Positions 55,361 to 63,707 are shown, counted from the first letter of the stretch. The stretch: 64,000 nucleotides of DNA from Georgenia daeguensis (GCF_039537705.1 NZ_BAABBA010000004.1:62001-126000); one strand, 5' to 3'. Numbers and translations are program-made. Notes: generated from the sequence alone by a model not told the origin.

Positions 55361-56923
55361 TTGTTCGCCAACCTGTCCGACCGGCTTACCGCCTCCTTCA
55401 AGCAGCTGCGCGGGAAGGGCCGTCTGTCCGAGGCCGACATCGACGCCACCGTCTCGGAGATCCGGCGCGCCCTCCTCGAAGCGGACGTCGCGCTGCCCGT
55501 GGTGCGCTCGTTCACCGCCGCCGTGCGCGAGCGGGCGAAGTCGGCGGAGGTCTCCGCCGCGCTCAACCCGGCCCAGCAGGTCATCAAGATCGTCAACGCC
55601 GAGCTGATCGAGATCCTCGGCGGCGAGGCCCGCGACCTGCGTTTCGCCAAGCACCCGCCGACGGTGATCATGCTCGCCGGCCTCCAGGGCGCCGGAAAGA
55701 CCACCCTCGCCGGGAAGCTGGGCCGGTGGCTGAGGGAGCAGGGCCACACGCCGCTGCTCGTCGCCTCCGACCTCCAGCGCCCCAACGCCGTCACGCAGCT
55801 GCAGGTGGTCGGCGAGCGGGCCGGCGTGCCCGTGTGGGCCCCGGAGCCGGGCAACGGCGTCGGCGACCCGGTCGCGGTGGCGCGCTCCGGCCTCCAGCAC
55901 GCGCGGGACCGGCAGTACTCCGTCGTCGTGGTCGACACCGCCGGCCGCCTCGGTGTGGACGCCGAGATGATGCAGCAGGCGATCGACATCCGCGACGCGA
56001 CCGACCCCGACGAGATCCTCTTCGTCCTCGACGCGATGATCGGCCAGGACGCGGTCACCACCGCGAACGCGTTCGCCGAGGGCGTCGGCTTCACCGGCGT
56101 CGTCCTGTCCAAGCTCGACGGCGACGCCCGCGGCGGCGCGGCGCTGTCCGTGCGCGGGGTGACCGGCAAGCCCGTCCTCTTCGCCTCCACCGGCGAGAAG
56201 CTCGAGGACTTCGAGCGGTTCCACGCCGACCGGATGGCGTCGCGCATCCTCGACATGGGCGACATCCTCACGCTCATCGAGCAGGCCGAGCGGACGTTCG
56301 ACGCCGCCCAGGCCGAGGAGATGGCAGCCAAGCTCGCCGGCGACGGCGACTTCACGCTCCAGGACTTCCTCGGCCAGCTCGCCCAGCTGAAGAAGATGGG
56401 CTCGATGAAGAAGATGCTCGGCATGCTGCCGGGCATGGGCCAGATGCGCGAGCAGCTGGAGAACTTCGACGAGCGCGAGGTCGACCGCGTCGAGGCGATC
56501 GTGCACTCGATGACCCCGGCCGAGCGCGCCAACCCCAAGATCCTCAACGGCTCGCGCCGTCTGCGCATCGCGCGCGGCTCGGGCACCACGGTCGCCGAGG
56601 TCAACTCGCTCATGGAGCGCTTCGACCAGGCCAAGACCATGATGCGGCAGATGGCCCGCAACGGCGGCAAGGGCATGCCCGGGATGGGCATGATGCCCGG
56701 CGGCGGCAAGAAGTCCAAGGGCCGCATGGCACCGCCGCCGAAGAAGGGCAAGAAGGGCAAGTCCGGCAACCCCGCGAAGCGCCGCCAGCAGGAGCTGGAG
56801 GCCGCGCAGCGTGCGGCTCAGCAGCCCGCGGCGCCGTCGGGCTCGGCCTTCGGGCTGGGCCGCCAGCCTGCCCCGACCCAGGAGATGCCCGACCTCGAGG
56901 AGCTCCAGAAGTACCTCCGCTGA
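55361..56923 (+). CDS. ffh: Signal recognition particle protein Ffh
   Basis: SRP54 GTPase that binds signal sequences and 4.5S/SRP RNA and docks on FtsY (also in this window). The 520-residue protein starts with the standard FANLSDRLTASFKQLRGKG; G1 is GLQGAGKTTLAGKLG, G3 DTAGRLGVDAEMM and G4 SKLDGDARGG. The Met-rich M domain includes GKGMPGMGMMPGGGKKSKG and a lysine-rich tail. The start must be TTG 55361, with CGAGG upstream, because the conserved N-terminus begins there. Confidence 0.96.
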   Translation: MFANLSDRLTASFKQLRGKGRLSEADIDATVSEIRRALLEADVALPVVRSFTAAVRERAKSAEVSAALNPAQQVIKIVNAELIEILGGEARDLRFAKHPPTVIMLAGLQGAGKTTLAGKLGRWLREQGHTPLLVASDLQRPNAVTQLQVVGERAGVPVWAPEPGNGVGDPVAVARSGLQHARDRQYSVVVVDTAGRLGVDAEMMQQAIDIRDATDPDEILFVLDAMIGQDAVTTANAFAEGVGFTGVVLSKLDGDARGGAALSVRGVTGKPVLFASTGEKLEDFERFHADRMASRILDMGDILTLIEQAERTFDAAQAEEMAAKLAGDGDFTLQDFLGQLAQLKKMGSMKKMLGMLPGMGQMREQLENFDEREVDRVEAIVHSMTPAERANPKILNGSRRLRIARGSGTTVAEVNSLMERFDQAKTMMRQMARNGGKGMPGMGMMPGGGKKSKGRMAPPPKKGKKGKSGNPAKRRQQELEAAQRAAQQPAAPSGSAFGLGRQPAPTQEMPDLEELQKYLR

Positions 56924-56988
56924 TCCGCATGGACGCGTTCGGCCCTGAACTCTCCCGGGCGGCCGTCAGCGCCCAGGCGTTCGTCCCG

Positions 56989-57033
56989 GACTGCTGATCT
57001 GGTCGCTGCCTGCAGCCGCATCAGCAATCTGAG
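56989..57033 (+). repeat. Hairpin repeat copy 1
   Basis: Starts GACTGCTGATCTGGTCGCTG and ends CATCAGCAATCTGAG, so its two ends are inverted repeats of each other. It aligns with three further copies at 57205, 59436 and 59612. Confidence 0.7.
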
Positions 57034-57041
57034 CTGGGTGG

Positions 57042-57157
57042 TTCGGTCCGGCGGGCCTTCCGGTCGAGCTGGCCTTCCGGTCGAGCTGGTGTTCCGTCCG
57101 GCTGGCTTTCCGGTCGAGCTGGCGTTCCGTCCGGCTGGCTTTCCGGTCCAGCGGCTT
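57042..57157 (+). repeat. Seven-unit tandem array, 16-17 base period
   Basis: Units begin at 57042, 57059, 57076, 57093, 57109, 57126 and 57142. Two alternating types are seen: TCCGGTCGAGCTGGCST (17 bases) and TCCGTCCGGCTGGCTT (16 bases). The units are directly adjacent with no unique spacers, so this is not a CRISPR array. Confidence 0.85.
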
Positions 57158-57204
57158 TCGGCCCACTCCCGGGTCTCGAGGCCGGTCTGGCCTGACGACA
57201 CCTG

Positions 57205-57249
57205 CTCGAACTGCTGATCCGGTCGTTGCGAGCGACCAGATCGGCGGTC
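57205..57249 (-). repeat. Hairpin repeat copy 2 (inverted orientation)
   Basis: Read on the minus strand it runs GACCGCCGATCTGGTCGCTC ... CGACCGGATCAGCAGTTCGAG, matching the other copies in the same positions. Because the unit is nearly palindromic, it also aligns in the plus direction with copy 1. Confidence 0.7.
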
Positions 57250-57361
57250 CGGTGGGTCAGCATCGGCATGCTCACCGTCCCGCCTGTGGACCGGTGGCCC
57301 CTCTGCCCGGAGCCTGGGGATCGAGAAACCACTGCCGTGTCCGTTCATCCACGGTGACGGC

Positions 57362-58267
57362 ATGGACCGGGCAAGCCGCCGCCGCGCGGCCGAGTTGCTG
57401 CGGCGCCGCGCGGTGCTCGGGGTCTTCACGCTCAGGATGGCGCTGGAGGCGGGGTTCAGCCGAGGCGCTGTCCGTCACCGACGGGTGACAGGCGCCTGGA
57501 GCCACGTGGTGGGCACCGCGTTCGTCGACATGGAGGCGCCGGCTCTGGACGACGTCCGCCGTCGTGCTGTCGGTGCCTCGCTCTGCTGGCCGAGCAGCGT
57601 GGTGTGTCTGCGGACGGCCGCACTCCTGCACGGCATGCCAGTCGGCGACGACGGCGCGACGCACGTGATCGTGACGGGCGGGCGGCGGCCCACCCTCGGC
57701 CTCACGCCGCACTTCTTCGACGTGCCCGGGGGTCATGTCCGTCGAATGCTCTCGTTCCGCGTCACGTCGCCTCGACGAACGGCGATCGACTGCCTCGCGC
57801 ACTTCTCGTTCGGCGAGGCGGAGCGACTGATGGCCTGGGTCCGCACCCGCGACATCCTGACGCTGGACGACCTGTCCGCCGCTGTCGACGAACGGGCCGG
57901 GCAGCCTGGTGTCACTCAGCTTCGGCGACTGCTCACCCTGACAGCGGGCGGTGGCCTCAGTTAGGGAGAACGCCGCCTGCACCGCCTGCTGGAGAGCGCA
58001 AGCCTGCACGGCTGGGAGGCGGACCAGCCGATCCTCGTCGGCGGCCGGATCGTCGGCCGGGCCGACGTGCTGTTCCGGAAGGAGCGACTGATCGTCGAGG
58101 TCGACGGTCGGCGTGCGCATCAGGACTTCGAGGCTGACCGTGCTCGGCTGAACGCGTTGACCGTCGCGGGGTACACCGTCCTCCGCTTCACTTGGAGGCA
58201 GCTGGTCCACGAGCCCGGGTCTGTACTGGAGCAGATCAGGGCCATGCTGCGGCGGGCCGGTTCCTGA
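57362..58267 (+). pseudogene. DUF559-type (AbiEi-like N-terminus) protein broken by an in-frame amber codon
   Basis: One frame encodes a typical actinobacterial protein of about 301 residues. An N-terminal winged-helix/AbiEi-like part begins MDRASRRRAAELLRRR, and a C-terminal DUF559 (Vsr-like nuclease-fold) domain has ADVLFRKERLIVEVDGRRAH and GYTVLRFTWRQLV. A TAG at 57962-57964 interrupts it between GGGLS and GERRLHRLL. Relatives normally read LSEGERRL there, so one G-to-T change (GAG to TAG) explains the break. No frameshift is involved. Codon choice is less extreme than in flanking core genes. Confidence 0.8.
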
Positions 58268-58288
58268 GGGCGTGAGAACCTGTCGCCC

Positions 58289-59383
58289 ATGAGCGAGGTC
58301 CTGCACCTGACCGGAACGATCGTCGTCGACGACGACACCGAGCTGCGGGAGGCGTGGGTCCTTGACGGGCGTCTCACCATGCGCAGGCCCGACGGTGCGG
58401 ACGGCGCTCGCGAGCTCCGCGGCTGGGTCCTTCCCGGGCTGGTCGACGTCCACTGCCACATCGGGCTGGGCGCCGACGGCGTGGTCAGCGTGGAGGACGC
58501 GGTGCTGCAGGGCAAGACCGACCGCGACGCCGGCACCCTGCTCGTCCGCGACGCCGGCTCGCCCATGGACAACCGCTGGGTCCAGGACCGGGAGGACCTG
58601 CCGCGGCTCATCAGGGCCGGCCACCACCTCGCCCGCCCCAAGCGGTACCTCCGCCATTACGGCCTCGAGCTCGACGACGTCGCCCATCTCCCCGAGGCGG
58701 TCGCCGAGCAGGCGAGATTCGGGGACGGATGGGTCAAGATCGTCGCCGACTGGATCGACCGGTCGCTCGGCGCCGACGCGGACCTCACACCCCTCTGGCC
58801 GTCCGACGTGCTGAAGGACGCGATCGCCGCCGCGCACGAGAACGGGGCCCGGGTCACCGCGCACACGTTCTCCCACGAGGCGATCGACCCGCTGCTCGAC
58901 GCCGGGATCGACGGCATCGAGCACGGCACCGGCATGGACGCGGACCACATCGCCGAGGCCGCCAGGCGCCGCATCCCCGTGACGCCGACGCTCCTGCAGG
59001 TGGGCAGGTTCACCGATATCGCCGACCAGGCCGGAGGCAAGTACCCGGTCTACGCCGCGCGCATGCGGCGCATGCACGCACGCCGGTACGAGCACGTGCG
59101 CGACCTCCATGCCGCGGGCGTGCCGCTGCTCATGGGCTCGGACGCCGGCGGCACGATCGCGCACGGCTCGCTGCCGGCCGAGCTCGCCGAGGTCGCCCGG
59201 GCGGGGGTGCCCGCGGCCGACGTCGTCGCCGCCGCGAGCTGGCGCGGCCGACAGATCCTCGGCGTGCCGGGGATCAAGGAGGGGGCGAGCGCCGACGTCG
59301 TCCTGTACGACGCCGATCCCCGGGCGGACGTCGACGTGCTTGCCCGGCCGTCCGCCGTCGTCCTGCGCGGCCGGCGTTACTGA
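58289..59383 (+). CDS. Amidohydrolase-family metalloenzyme
   Basis: 364-residue TIM-barrel hydrolase. The metal ligands are visible: HCH in VDVHCHIGLG, the Lys in WVKIVADWID (likely carbamylated), His in TAHTFSHEA, His in GIEHGTGMD and Asp in LMGSDAGGTIAHG. This set resembles imidazolonepropionase- or prolidase-type amidohydrolases; the substrate is unknown. ATG 58289 lacks a clear RBS; GAACCT seven bases upstream again resembles a leaderless promoter. It follows the broken DUF559 gene by 21 bases and is not obviously linked to the pyrimidine operon. Confidence 0.88.
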   Translation: MSEVLHLTGTIVVDDDTELREAWVLDGRLTMRRPDGADGARELRGWVLPGLVDVHCHIGLGADGVVSVEDAVLQGKTDRDAGTLLVRDAGSPMDNRWVQDREDLPRLIRAGHHLARPKRYLRHYGLELDDVAHLPEAVAEQARFGDGWVKIVADWIDRSLGADADLTPLWPSDVLKDAIAAAHENGARVTAHTFSHEAIDPLLDAGIDGIEHGTGMDADHIAEAARRRIPVTPTLLQVGRFTDIADQAGGKYPVYAARMRRMHARRYEHVRDLHAAGVPLLMGSDAGGTIAHGSLPAELAEVARAGVPAADVVAAASWRGRQILGVPGIKEGASADVVLYDADPRADVDVLARPSAVVLRGRRY

Positions 59384-59435
59384 TTCCGGCGGCCGACCGC
59401 TGACCGACGCGAAGCGACGACCGGCCGCAGCGGTG

Positions 59436-59481
59436 AGCCTGCCGATGTGGTCGTCGGCGACGACCAGTTCAGCAGTCTGAG
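59436..59481 (+). repeat. Hairpin repeat copy 3
   Basis: Contains the perfect 8-bp stem TGGTCGTC-GGC-GACGACCA (59448-59466) flanked by CTGCCGATG and GTTCAGCAGTCTGAGG. It is part of the first copy of the 100-base duplication. Confidence 0.75.
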
Positions 59482-59611
59482 GGACCGGCCCTCGGCTGAG
59501 GACGCCGACGGGCCGCTGGCGGACCGGGCCCGCCGGTGCGGGTGGCGGACCATGCCCGCCGGTGCGGTGGGAGGCCCACTGCGGCGCACGTCCTGCCTCG
59601 CCGGCCCATCT

Positions 59612-59659
59612 GAGACTGCCGATGTGGTCGTGAGGGACGACCAGTTCAGCAGTCTGAGG
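59612..59659 (+). repeat. Hairpin repeat copy 4
   Basis: The outer arms AGACTG/CAGTCT and the inner arms TGGTCGT/ACGACCA pair around a GAGGG loop. It differs from copy 3 mainly in the loop, while the stem is kept. Confidence 0.75.
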
Positions 59660-59806
59660 GACTCGGCTGAGGACGCCGACGGGCCGCCGGCGGACCGGGC
59701 CCGCCGGTGCGGCCTCGGCTGAGAACGCCGACGGGTCACTGGCGCCGGGTCGGACGAGGGCGGTCGAGCAGCGTCGGTCGGCTGGCGCAGGCACTTGTCG
59801 TTCTAA

Positions 59807-59848
59807 CGGTTCTGTGGTTCATTAGTCGAGTAATGAACCACAGAACCG
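59807..59848. promoter_or_regulatory. Perfect 18-bp palindromic operator of the YtrA-type regulator
   Basis: Left arm CGGTTCTGTGGTTCATTA (59807-59824), spacer GTCGAG, right arm at 59831-59848 exactly complementary. It ends nine bases before the ATG of the GntR-family gene. TTGTCG at 59795-59800 could be the -35, so repressor binding would cover the promoter. This is the natural site for autoregulation of the regulator/ABC operon. Confidence 0.8.
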
Positions 59849-59857
59849 GGGTGACGG

Positions 59858-60217
59858 ATGTTCGACGGGCCCGAACCGATCTACGTGCAGATCGCCGAGC
59901 AGCTGCGCCGCCAGGTGCTCGACGGCACCCTGTCGGCCGGTGACCAGGTCATGTCCACCACCCAGTACGCCACCACCTACCGCATCAACCCGGCGACGGC
60001 CGCCAAGGCCTTCGCCCAGCTGGTCGACGAGGGCGTCATCTACAAGCAGCGAGGAGTGGGGATGTTCGTCGCGGACGGCGCCCGGGAGCGCCTGCGGGAG
60101 CGGCGCCGGGGCGCGTTCTTCACCGACCGGGTCGATGCCGTCGTCGCCGAGGCCCGGGCACTGGGCATCAGCTCCGACGAGCTTGTCGCCTACATCACGA
60201 AGGGGGAGCGGTCGTGA
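59858..60217 (+). CDS. GntR-family regulator, YtrA subfamily
   Basis: 119 residues: a winged-helix DNA-binding domain (IYVQIAEQLRRQVLDGTLSAGDQVMSTTQYATTYRINPATAAKAFAQLVDEGVIYKQ, GVGMFV wing) followed by only about 45 residues. This is the short YtrA form without a large ligand domain. YtrA regulators repress adjacent ABC-transporter operons, often responding to cell-wall-active compounds. A perfect palindrome directly upstream is the likely operator. The stop overlaps the next gene (GTGA). Confidence 0.92.
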   Translation: MFDGPEPIYVQIAEQLRRQVLDGTLSAGDQVMSTTQYATTYRINPATAAKAFAQLVDEGVIYKQRGVGMFVADGARERLRERRRGAFFTDRVDAVVAEARALGISSDELVAYITKGERS

Positions 60218-61089
60218 CCGGCCTGACCGTGGAGGTCGAGGACCTCAGCGTCCACCACGGCGAGGTCCGCGCGGTCGACCACGCCACCTTCACGCTCCCG
60301 GCCGACTCCGTCACGGGTCTGCTCGGGCGCAACGGCTCCGGCAAGTCCACGCTGCTCTCGGCCGTCGCGTCGATGCGCCGCCCGACCTCGGGCCGGATCC
60401 TCGTCGACGGGGAGGACCCGTTCGAGAACGAGGCTCTCATGGAGCGCATCTGCCTCGTGCGGGAGGCCGGGGACCTCCTGCCCGACGAGCGGATCGTCAC
60501 CAACCTCGCCTACGTCGCCACGGCGCGCCCGACCTGGGACGACGATCTCGCCGGCCGCCTCCTCGACGCCTTCCGGCTGGACCCGCGGGCGAGACCGCGC
60601 CAGCTCTCCCGCGGCGCGCGCTCGGCCCTCGGCGTCGTCGTCGGGATCGCCTCGCGGGCGCCGCTGACGATGCTCGACGAGGTCTACCTCGGGATGGACG
60701 CGCCGTCGCGCTACCGGTTCTACGAGCTGCTGCTCGATGACTACGCGGAGCACCCTCGCACGATCGTCCTGTCCAGCCACCTCATCCAGGAGGTCGAGCG
60801 CCTGCTCGAGCACGTCGTCGTGCTGCACGAGGGTAGGGCGCTGCTGACCGGCAGCGCCGACGAGCTGCGCGCCCGCGGGGCCACCCTGACCGGCCGCCCC
60901 GCCGACGTCGACGCCGCCGCGGCCGGCCTGACAGTGCTCTCCGAGCGGCACCTCGGCCCCACCAAGCAGACCACGGTCCTGGACGGCGTCGACGCCGCCC
61001 GCGCCGCGGCCCTCGAGCGCTCCGGCGTCGAGGTCGGCCCGGTCGACCTGCAGGACCTCTTCGTCCACCTCACCGGGAGGAACTCGTGA
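60214..61089 (+). CDS. ABC transporter ATPase (YtrB-like)
   Basis: 291 residues. Walker A is GRNGSGKST and Walker B TMLDEVYLGMD. The signature is degenerate, LSRGARSALGVVVG instead of LSGGQ, as is common in YtrB-type ATPases of GntR-linked operons. GTG 60214 overlaps the regulator stop. Its own stop overlaps the following membrane protein. Transport direction is probably outward. Confidence 0.9.
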   Translation: MTGLTVEVEDLSVHHGEVRAVDHATFTLPADSVTGLLGRNGSGKSTLLSAVASMRRPTSGRILVDGEDPFENEALMERICLVREAGDLLPDERIVTNLAYVATARPTWDDDLAGRLLDAFRLDPRARPRQLSRGARSALGVVVGIASRAPLTMLDEVYLGMDAPSRYRFYELLLDDYAEHPRTIVLSSHLIQEVERLLEHVVVLHEGRALLTGSADELRARGATLTGRPADVDAAAAGLTVLSERHLGPTKQTTVLDGVDAARAAALERSGVEVGPVDLQDLFVHLTGRNS

Positions 61090-61889
61090 GCCGCACGCAC
61101 GACGCCGCGCCCGTCACGGACCTCACGGGACTGACCGCGGGGAGCCAGCGGTACGGCCGGCGCGTCTCCCACCGGCGCCCGCAGTGGTGGCGCGCCGCCT
61201 TCTGGATGGTGCGCACGCAGGCGTACCTGGGCCTGTGGTTCTGGGCGATCGTCGTCGTCCTGGCGTTGGCCGCCACGGTGGTCGTGAGCCAGGTGGCGCA
61301 GGTCGAGGTCTCGATCCTCCAGTTCGCCGCACACGGGGCACTCTGGTTCCCGTTCGCCCTCATGATCACGGTCGTGGCCGCCCAGCTGACGGGCCACGTC
61401 GGCAACGGCATGACCCGCCGCTCCTTCGTCCGCGCCGCGCTGCTCGCCGCGACCGCGACCGGGCTCGTTTACGGCCTCGTCATCGCGGTCGGGCTCGCTG
61501 TCGAGGGCGCCATCTACGACGGCGTCGGGTGGCCGCACGTGCACGTCGCCACCACCGGCCCGGGCGGCGACGACGTGGTCGCCCCGTGGGGCCTCGGGCT
61601 GCCCACGTCCGCGTTCGTCTACGCGGTCCGCACCGCGGGGAGCGCGGTCGCCGGCCTGCTGGTGGGCATCACCTACTACCGCCTCGGCGGTCTGCGGGGC
61701 ACCCTCCTTCTCCCTCTGACGGTGCTGCCGGCGGTCGTCGGCCAGGACGACCTGGCCGCCCGGGCGGCCGACGCCCTCGGGCTCTCCCTCCCGCTCTACA
61801 CGTTCGCCACGCTGGCCGTCCTCGCGCTCGCCGCCTGGGTGTTCGGCCGGCTCACCCGTCACGCACCTCTCGCACACCCTCGGAGCTGA
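61086..61889 (+). CDS. ABC transporter membrane subunit
   Basis: 267 residues with about six hydrophobic segments (roughly 50-72, 80-102, 115-140, 170-190, 205-225 and 235-255) and a 40-residue basic cytoplasmic N-terminus. It is translationally coupled to the YtrB-like ATPase, so the two should form one exporter or resistance module. No finer family is recognised. Confidence 0.82.
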   Translation: MSRTHDAAPVTDLTGLTAGSQRYGRRVSHRRPQWWRAAFWMVRTQAYLGLWFWAIVVVLALAATVVVSQVAQVEVSILQFAAHGALWFPFALMITVVAAQLTGHVGNGMTRRSFVRAALLAATATGLVYGLVIAVGLAVEGAIYDGVGWPHVHVATTGPGGDDVVAPWGLGLPTSAFVYAVRTAGSAVAGLLVGITYYRLGGLRGTLLLPLTVLPAVVGQDDLAARAADALGLSLPLYTFATLAVLALAAWVFGRLTRHAPLAHPRS

Positions 61890-61891
61890 CC

Positions 61892-62818
61892 ATGGAACCC
61901 GTCATCACCGTGCAGCACCTCCGCAAGACCTTCGGCGCGACCGTCGCCGTCCAGGACGTGAGCCTGACCGTCGGTCGCGGGGAGATTGTCGGCGTCCTCG
62001 GTCCCAACGGTGCCGGGAAGACGACGACGGTCGAGATCGTCGCGGGCCTGACACCCCCCGACGCCGGCCGGGTCGAGATCCTCGGCCACGACCCGCAGCG
62101 CGACCCCGCCGCGGTCCGCCAGCTGGTCGGCATCCAGCTCCAGGAGTCCCGGCTGCCGGCGAGGATCCGCGTGGAGGAGGCGCTGCGCCTGTACGCGTCG
62201 TTCTACCCGGACCCGGCCGACGTCGACGAGCTCATCACCCTGCTCGGGCTCGAGGACAAGCGGCGCACCGCGTTCGACGACCTCTCCGGCGGGCAGCAGC
62301 AGCGGCTGTCGATCGCCCTGGCGCTGGTCGGCCGCCCGCAGGTGGTCGTCCTCGACGAGCTGACCACCGGCCTGGACCCTCGCGGGCGCCGCGAGACCTG
62401 GGCGCTGGTCGAGCGCGTGCGCGACTCCGGCGTCACCGTCCTCCTCGTCACCCACTTCATGGACGAGGCCGAGCACCTGTGCGACCGCGTCGTCGTCATC
62501 GACTCAGGGCGTGTGGTGGCCGAGGGAACGACGGCGGAGCTGACCGCCGCCGACGCCGAGCCCTCCCTGCGGCTGCGGCTGCCGGTCGGTGCCCCGGCCG
62601 GGCTGGAGGACCTGCTGAGGTCTCTGCCCGAGGTGTCCGCCGTCGTCGGTGACGACGGCGCCCTCCGGATCCGGGGCGACCGCCGGGTCCTGCCCGCCGT
62701 GGTCGCGGCCCTCGACGAGCGCGGCGTGGTCCCCGCCGAGCTCAGCACGCTCACCCGCTCGCTGGAGGACGTCTTCGTCGACGTCACCGGCTCCAATCTC
62801 GAGGAGGCGGCGGCATGA
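61892..62818 (+). CDS. ABC transporter ATPase (drug-export/ABC-2 type)
   Basis: 308 residues with Walker A GPNGAGKTT, signature LSGGQQQRLSIALAL, Walker B VVVLDELTTGLDP and H-loop VTHFMDEAEHL, plus a C-terminal accessory domain of the DrrA/CcmA type. The usual Pro after the catalytic Glu (DEP) is Leu here. ATG 61892 is two bases after the previous stop. It belongs with the ABC-2 permease that follows (ATGA overlap). Confidence 0.92.
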   Translation: MEPVITVQHLRKTFGATVAVQDVSLTVGRGEIVGVLGPNGAGKTTTVEIVAGLTPPDAGRVEILGHDPQRDPAAVRQLVGIQLQESRLPARIRVEEALRLYASFYPDPADVDELITLLGLEDKRRTAFDDLSGGQQQRLSIALALVGRPQVVVLDELTTGLDPRGRRETWALVERVRDSGVTVLLVTHFMDEAEHLCDRVVVIDSGRVVAEGTTAELTAADAEPSLRLRLPVGAPAGLEDLLRSLPEVSAVVGDDGALRIRGDRRVLPAVVAALDERGVVPAELSTLTRSLEDVFVDVTGSNLEEAAA

Positions 62819-63624
62819 CCACCCTTCCCCTGACCGCCCACCTCCACCTCGGGGGCGGCCGCACCGGCATGCGGGGCCTGCCGGCTCTCGTGCGCTCGGA
62901 GGCGAGGCTGTTCCTCCGCGATCCAGGCACGGTCTTCTTCTCTCTGGCCCTGCCCGCCACGCTCGTCCTGGGCATCGGGTTCGCCCTGCCCGGCATGCGT
63001 GACCCCATCACCGACGCCGGTCCGCCCTGGGACGGCCTGACGCCCGTCGCCACCTTTCTCCCGGTCGTGCTGGCGACGGCGATCGCCGCGCCGGCGCTGA
63101 GCACCATGCCGACGTTCATCGCCGGCTACCGCGAGCGGGGGGTCCTGCGGAGGCTGTCGACCACCCCGATGCGGCCGCAGGGCGTGCTGCTCGCCCAGGT
63201 CGTGGTCAACGTCGCCGCCTTCGCCGTCGCGGCCGCCCTCGGTGTCGCCACGGCCGCCCTGGCCTTCGGAATCGTCGTGCCGCGGCAGGTGGGCCTGCTC
63301 GTGGTCGCCGTCCTCCTCGGCGCCGCGTCGACGTTCGGCATTGGCCTCGTGATCGCGGCCGTGGCGCCGAAGGGGTCCACCGCCGGCGGGCTCGGCATGC
63401 TCGCCTACTTCCCGCTGCTCTTCTTCGCGGGCATGTGGACCCCCGGCCCGGCCATGCCCGACGCCGTGGCCACCGTCGGCCGGTTCACCCCGCTCGGCGC
63501 GGCCGGTCAGGCGATGAACGAGGCGTGGTTCGGCACCGGGGTCCCCGCGTTCGAGCTCGTCGTGATGGTGGCCTGGGTCGTGGTCCTGTACCCGGTGGCG
63601 GCCAGGATCTTCCGCTGGTCCTGA
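62815..63624 (+). CDS. ABC-2 type permease
   Basis: 269 residues with about six transmembrane segments and the ABC-2 fold. YRERGVLRRLSTTPMRPQGVLLAQVV is the conserved cytoplasmic-helix region of DrrB/YadH-like permeases. It pairs with the ATPase immediately upstream, making a second exporter in the same GntR-controlled operon. Confidence 0.9.
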   Translation: MTTLPLTAHLHLGGGRTGMRGLPALVRSEARLFLRDPGTVFFSLALPATLVLGIGFALPGMRDPITDAGPPWDGLTPVATFLPVVLATAIAAPALSTMPTFIAGYRERGVLRRLSTTPMRPQGVLLAQVVVNVAAFAVAAALGVATAALAFGIVVPRQVGLLVVAVLLGAASTFGIGLVIAAVAPKGSTAGGLGMLAYFPLLFFAGMWTPGPAMPDAVATVGRFTPLGAAGQAMNEAWFGTGVPAFELVVMVAWVVVLYPVAARIFRWS

Positions 63625-63707
63625 TGTCCGCCCCGGCCCGGGTGCGCCTGGGACCGCCGGCCCTGGGGAAGTGGTGAAGGGCACGTCGGTGCGCGGACGC
63701 CGCGGGG

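Larger units (their letters stand above)
56924..57361. other. Gene-free region with structured repeats
   Basis: 438 bases between ffh and the broken DUF559 gene without a credible gene. It contains one copy of the hairpin repeat at 56989-57033, a seven-unit 17-base tandem array at 57042-57157, and a second hairpin copy at 57205-57249. Open frames across the array on the minus strand encode only the repeat and are not supported as genes. Confidence 0.75.
59384..59857. other. Gene-free region with duplicated hairpin unit and regulator operator
   Basis: 474 bases. It contains a direct duplication of about 100 bases (59440-59541 and 59617-59712), each copy starting with the hairpin repeat, then a third partial copy of the downstream half (about 59713-59745). 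The GntR operator palindrome follows at 59807-59848. I see no gene here. Confidence 0.75.

Noticed and set aside
57042..57157. CRISPR array
   Set aside because: Units of 16-17 bases are directly contiguous with no spacers, and no cas gene is present in the window.
57021..57332. Minus-strand open frame with a repeated RKASRTE-like peptide
   Set aside because: It is only the translation of the tandem array, has no ribosome site, and changes frame wherever a 16-base unit occurs.
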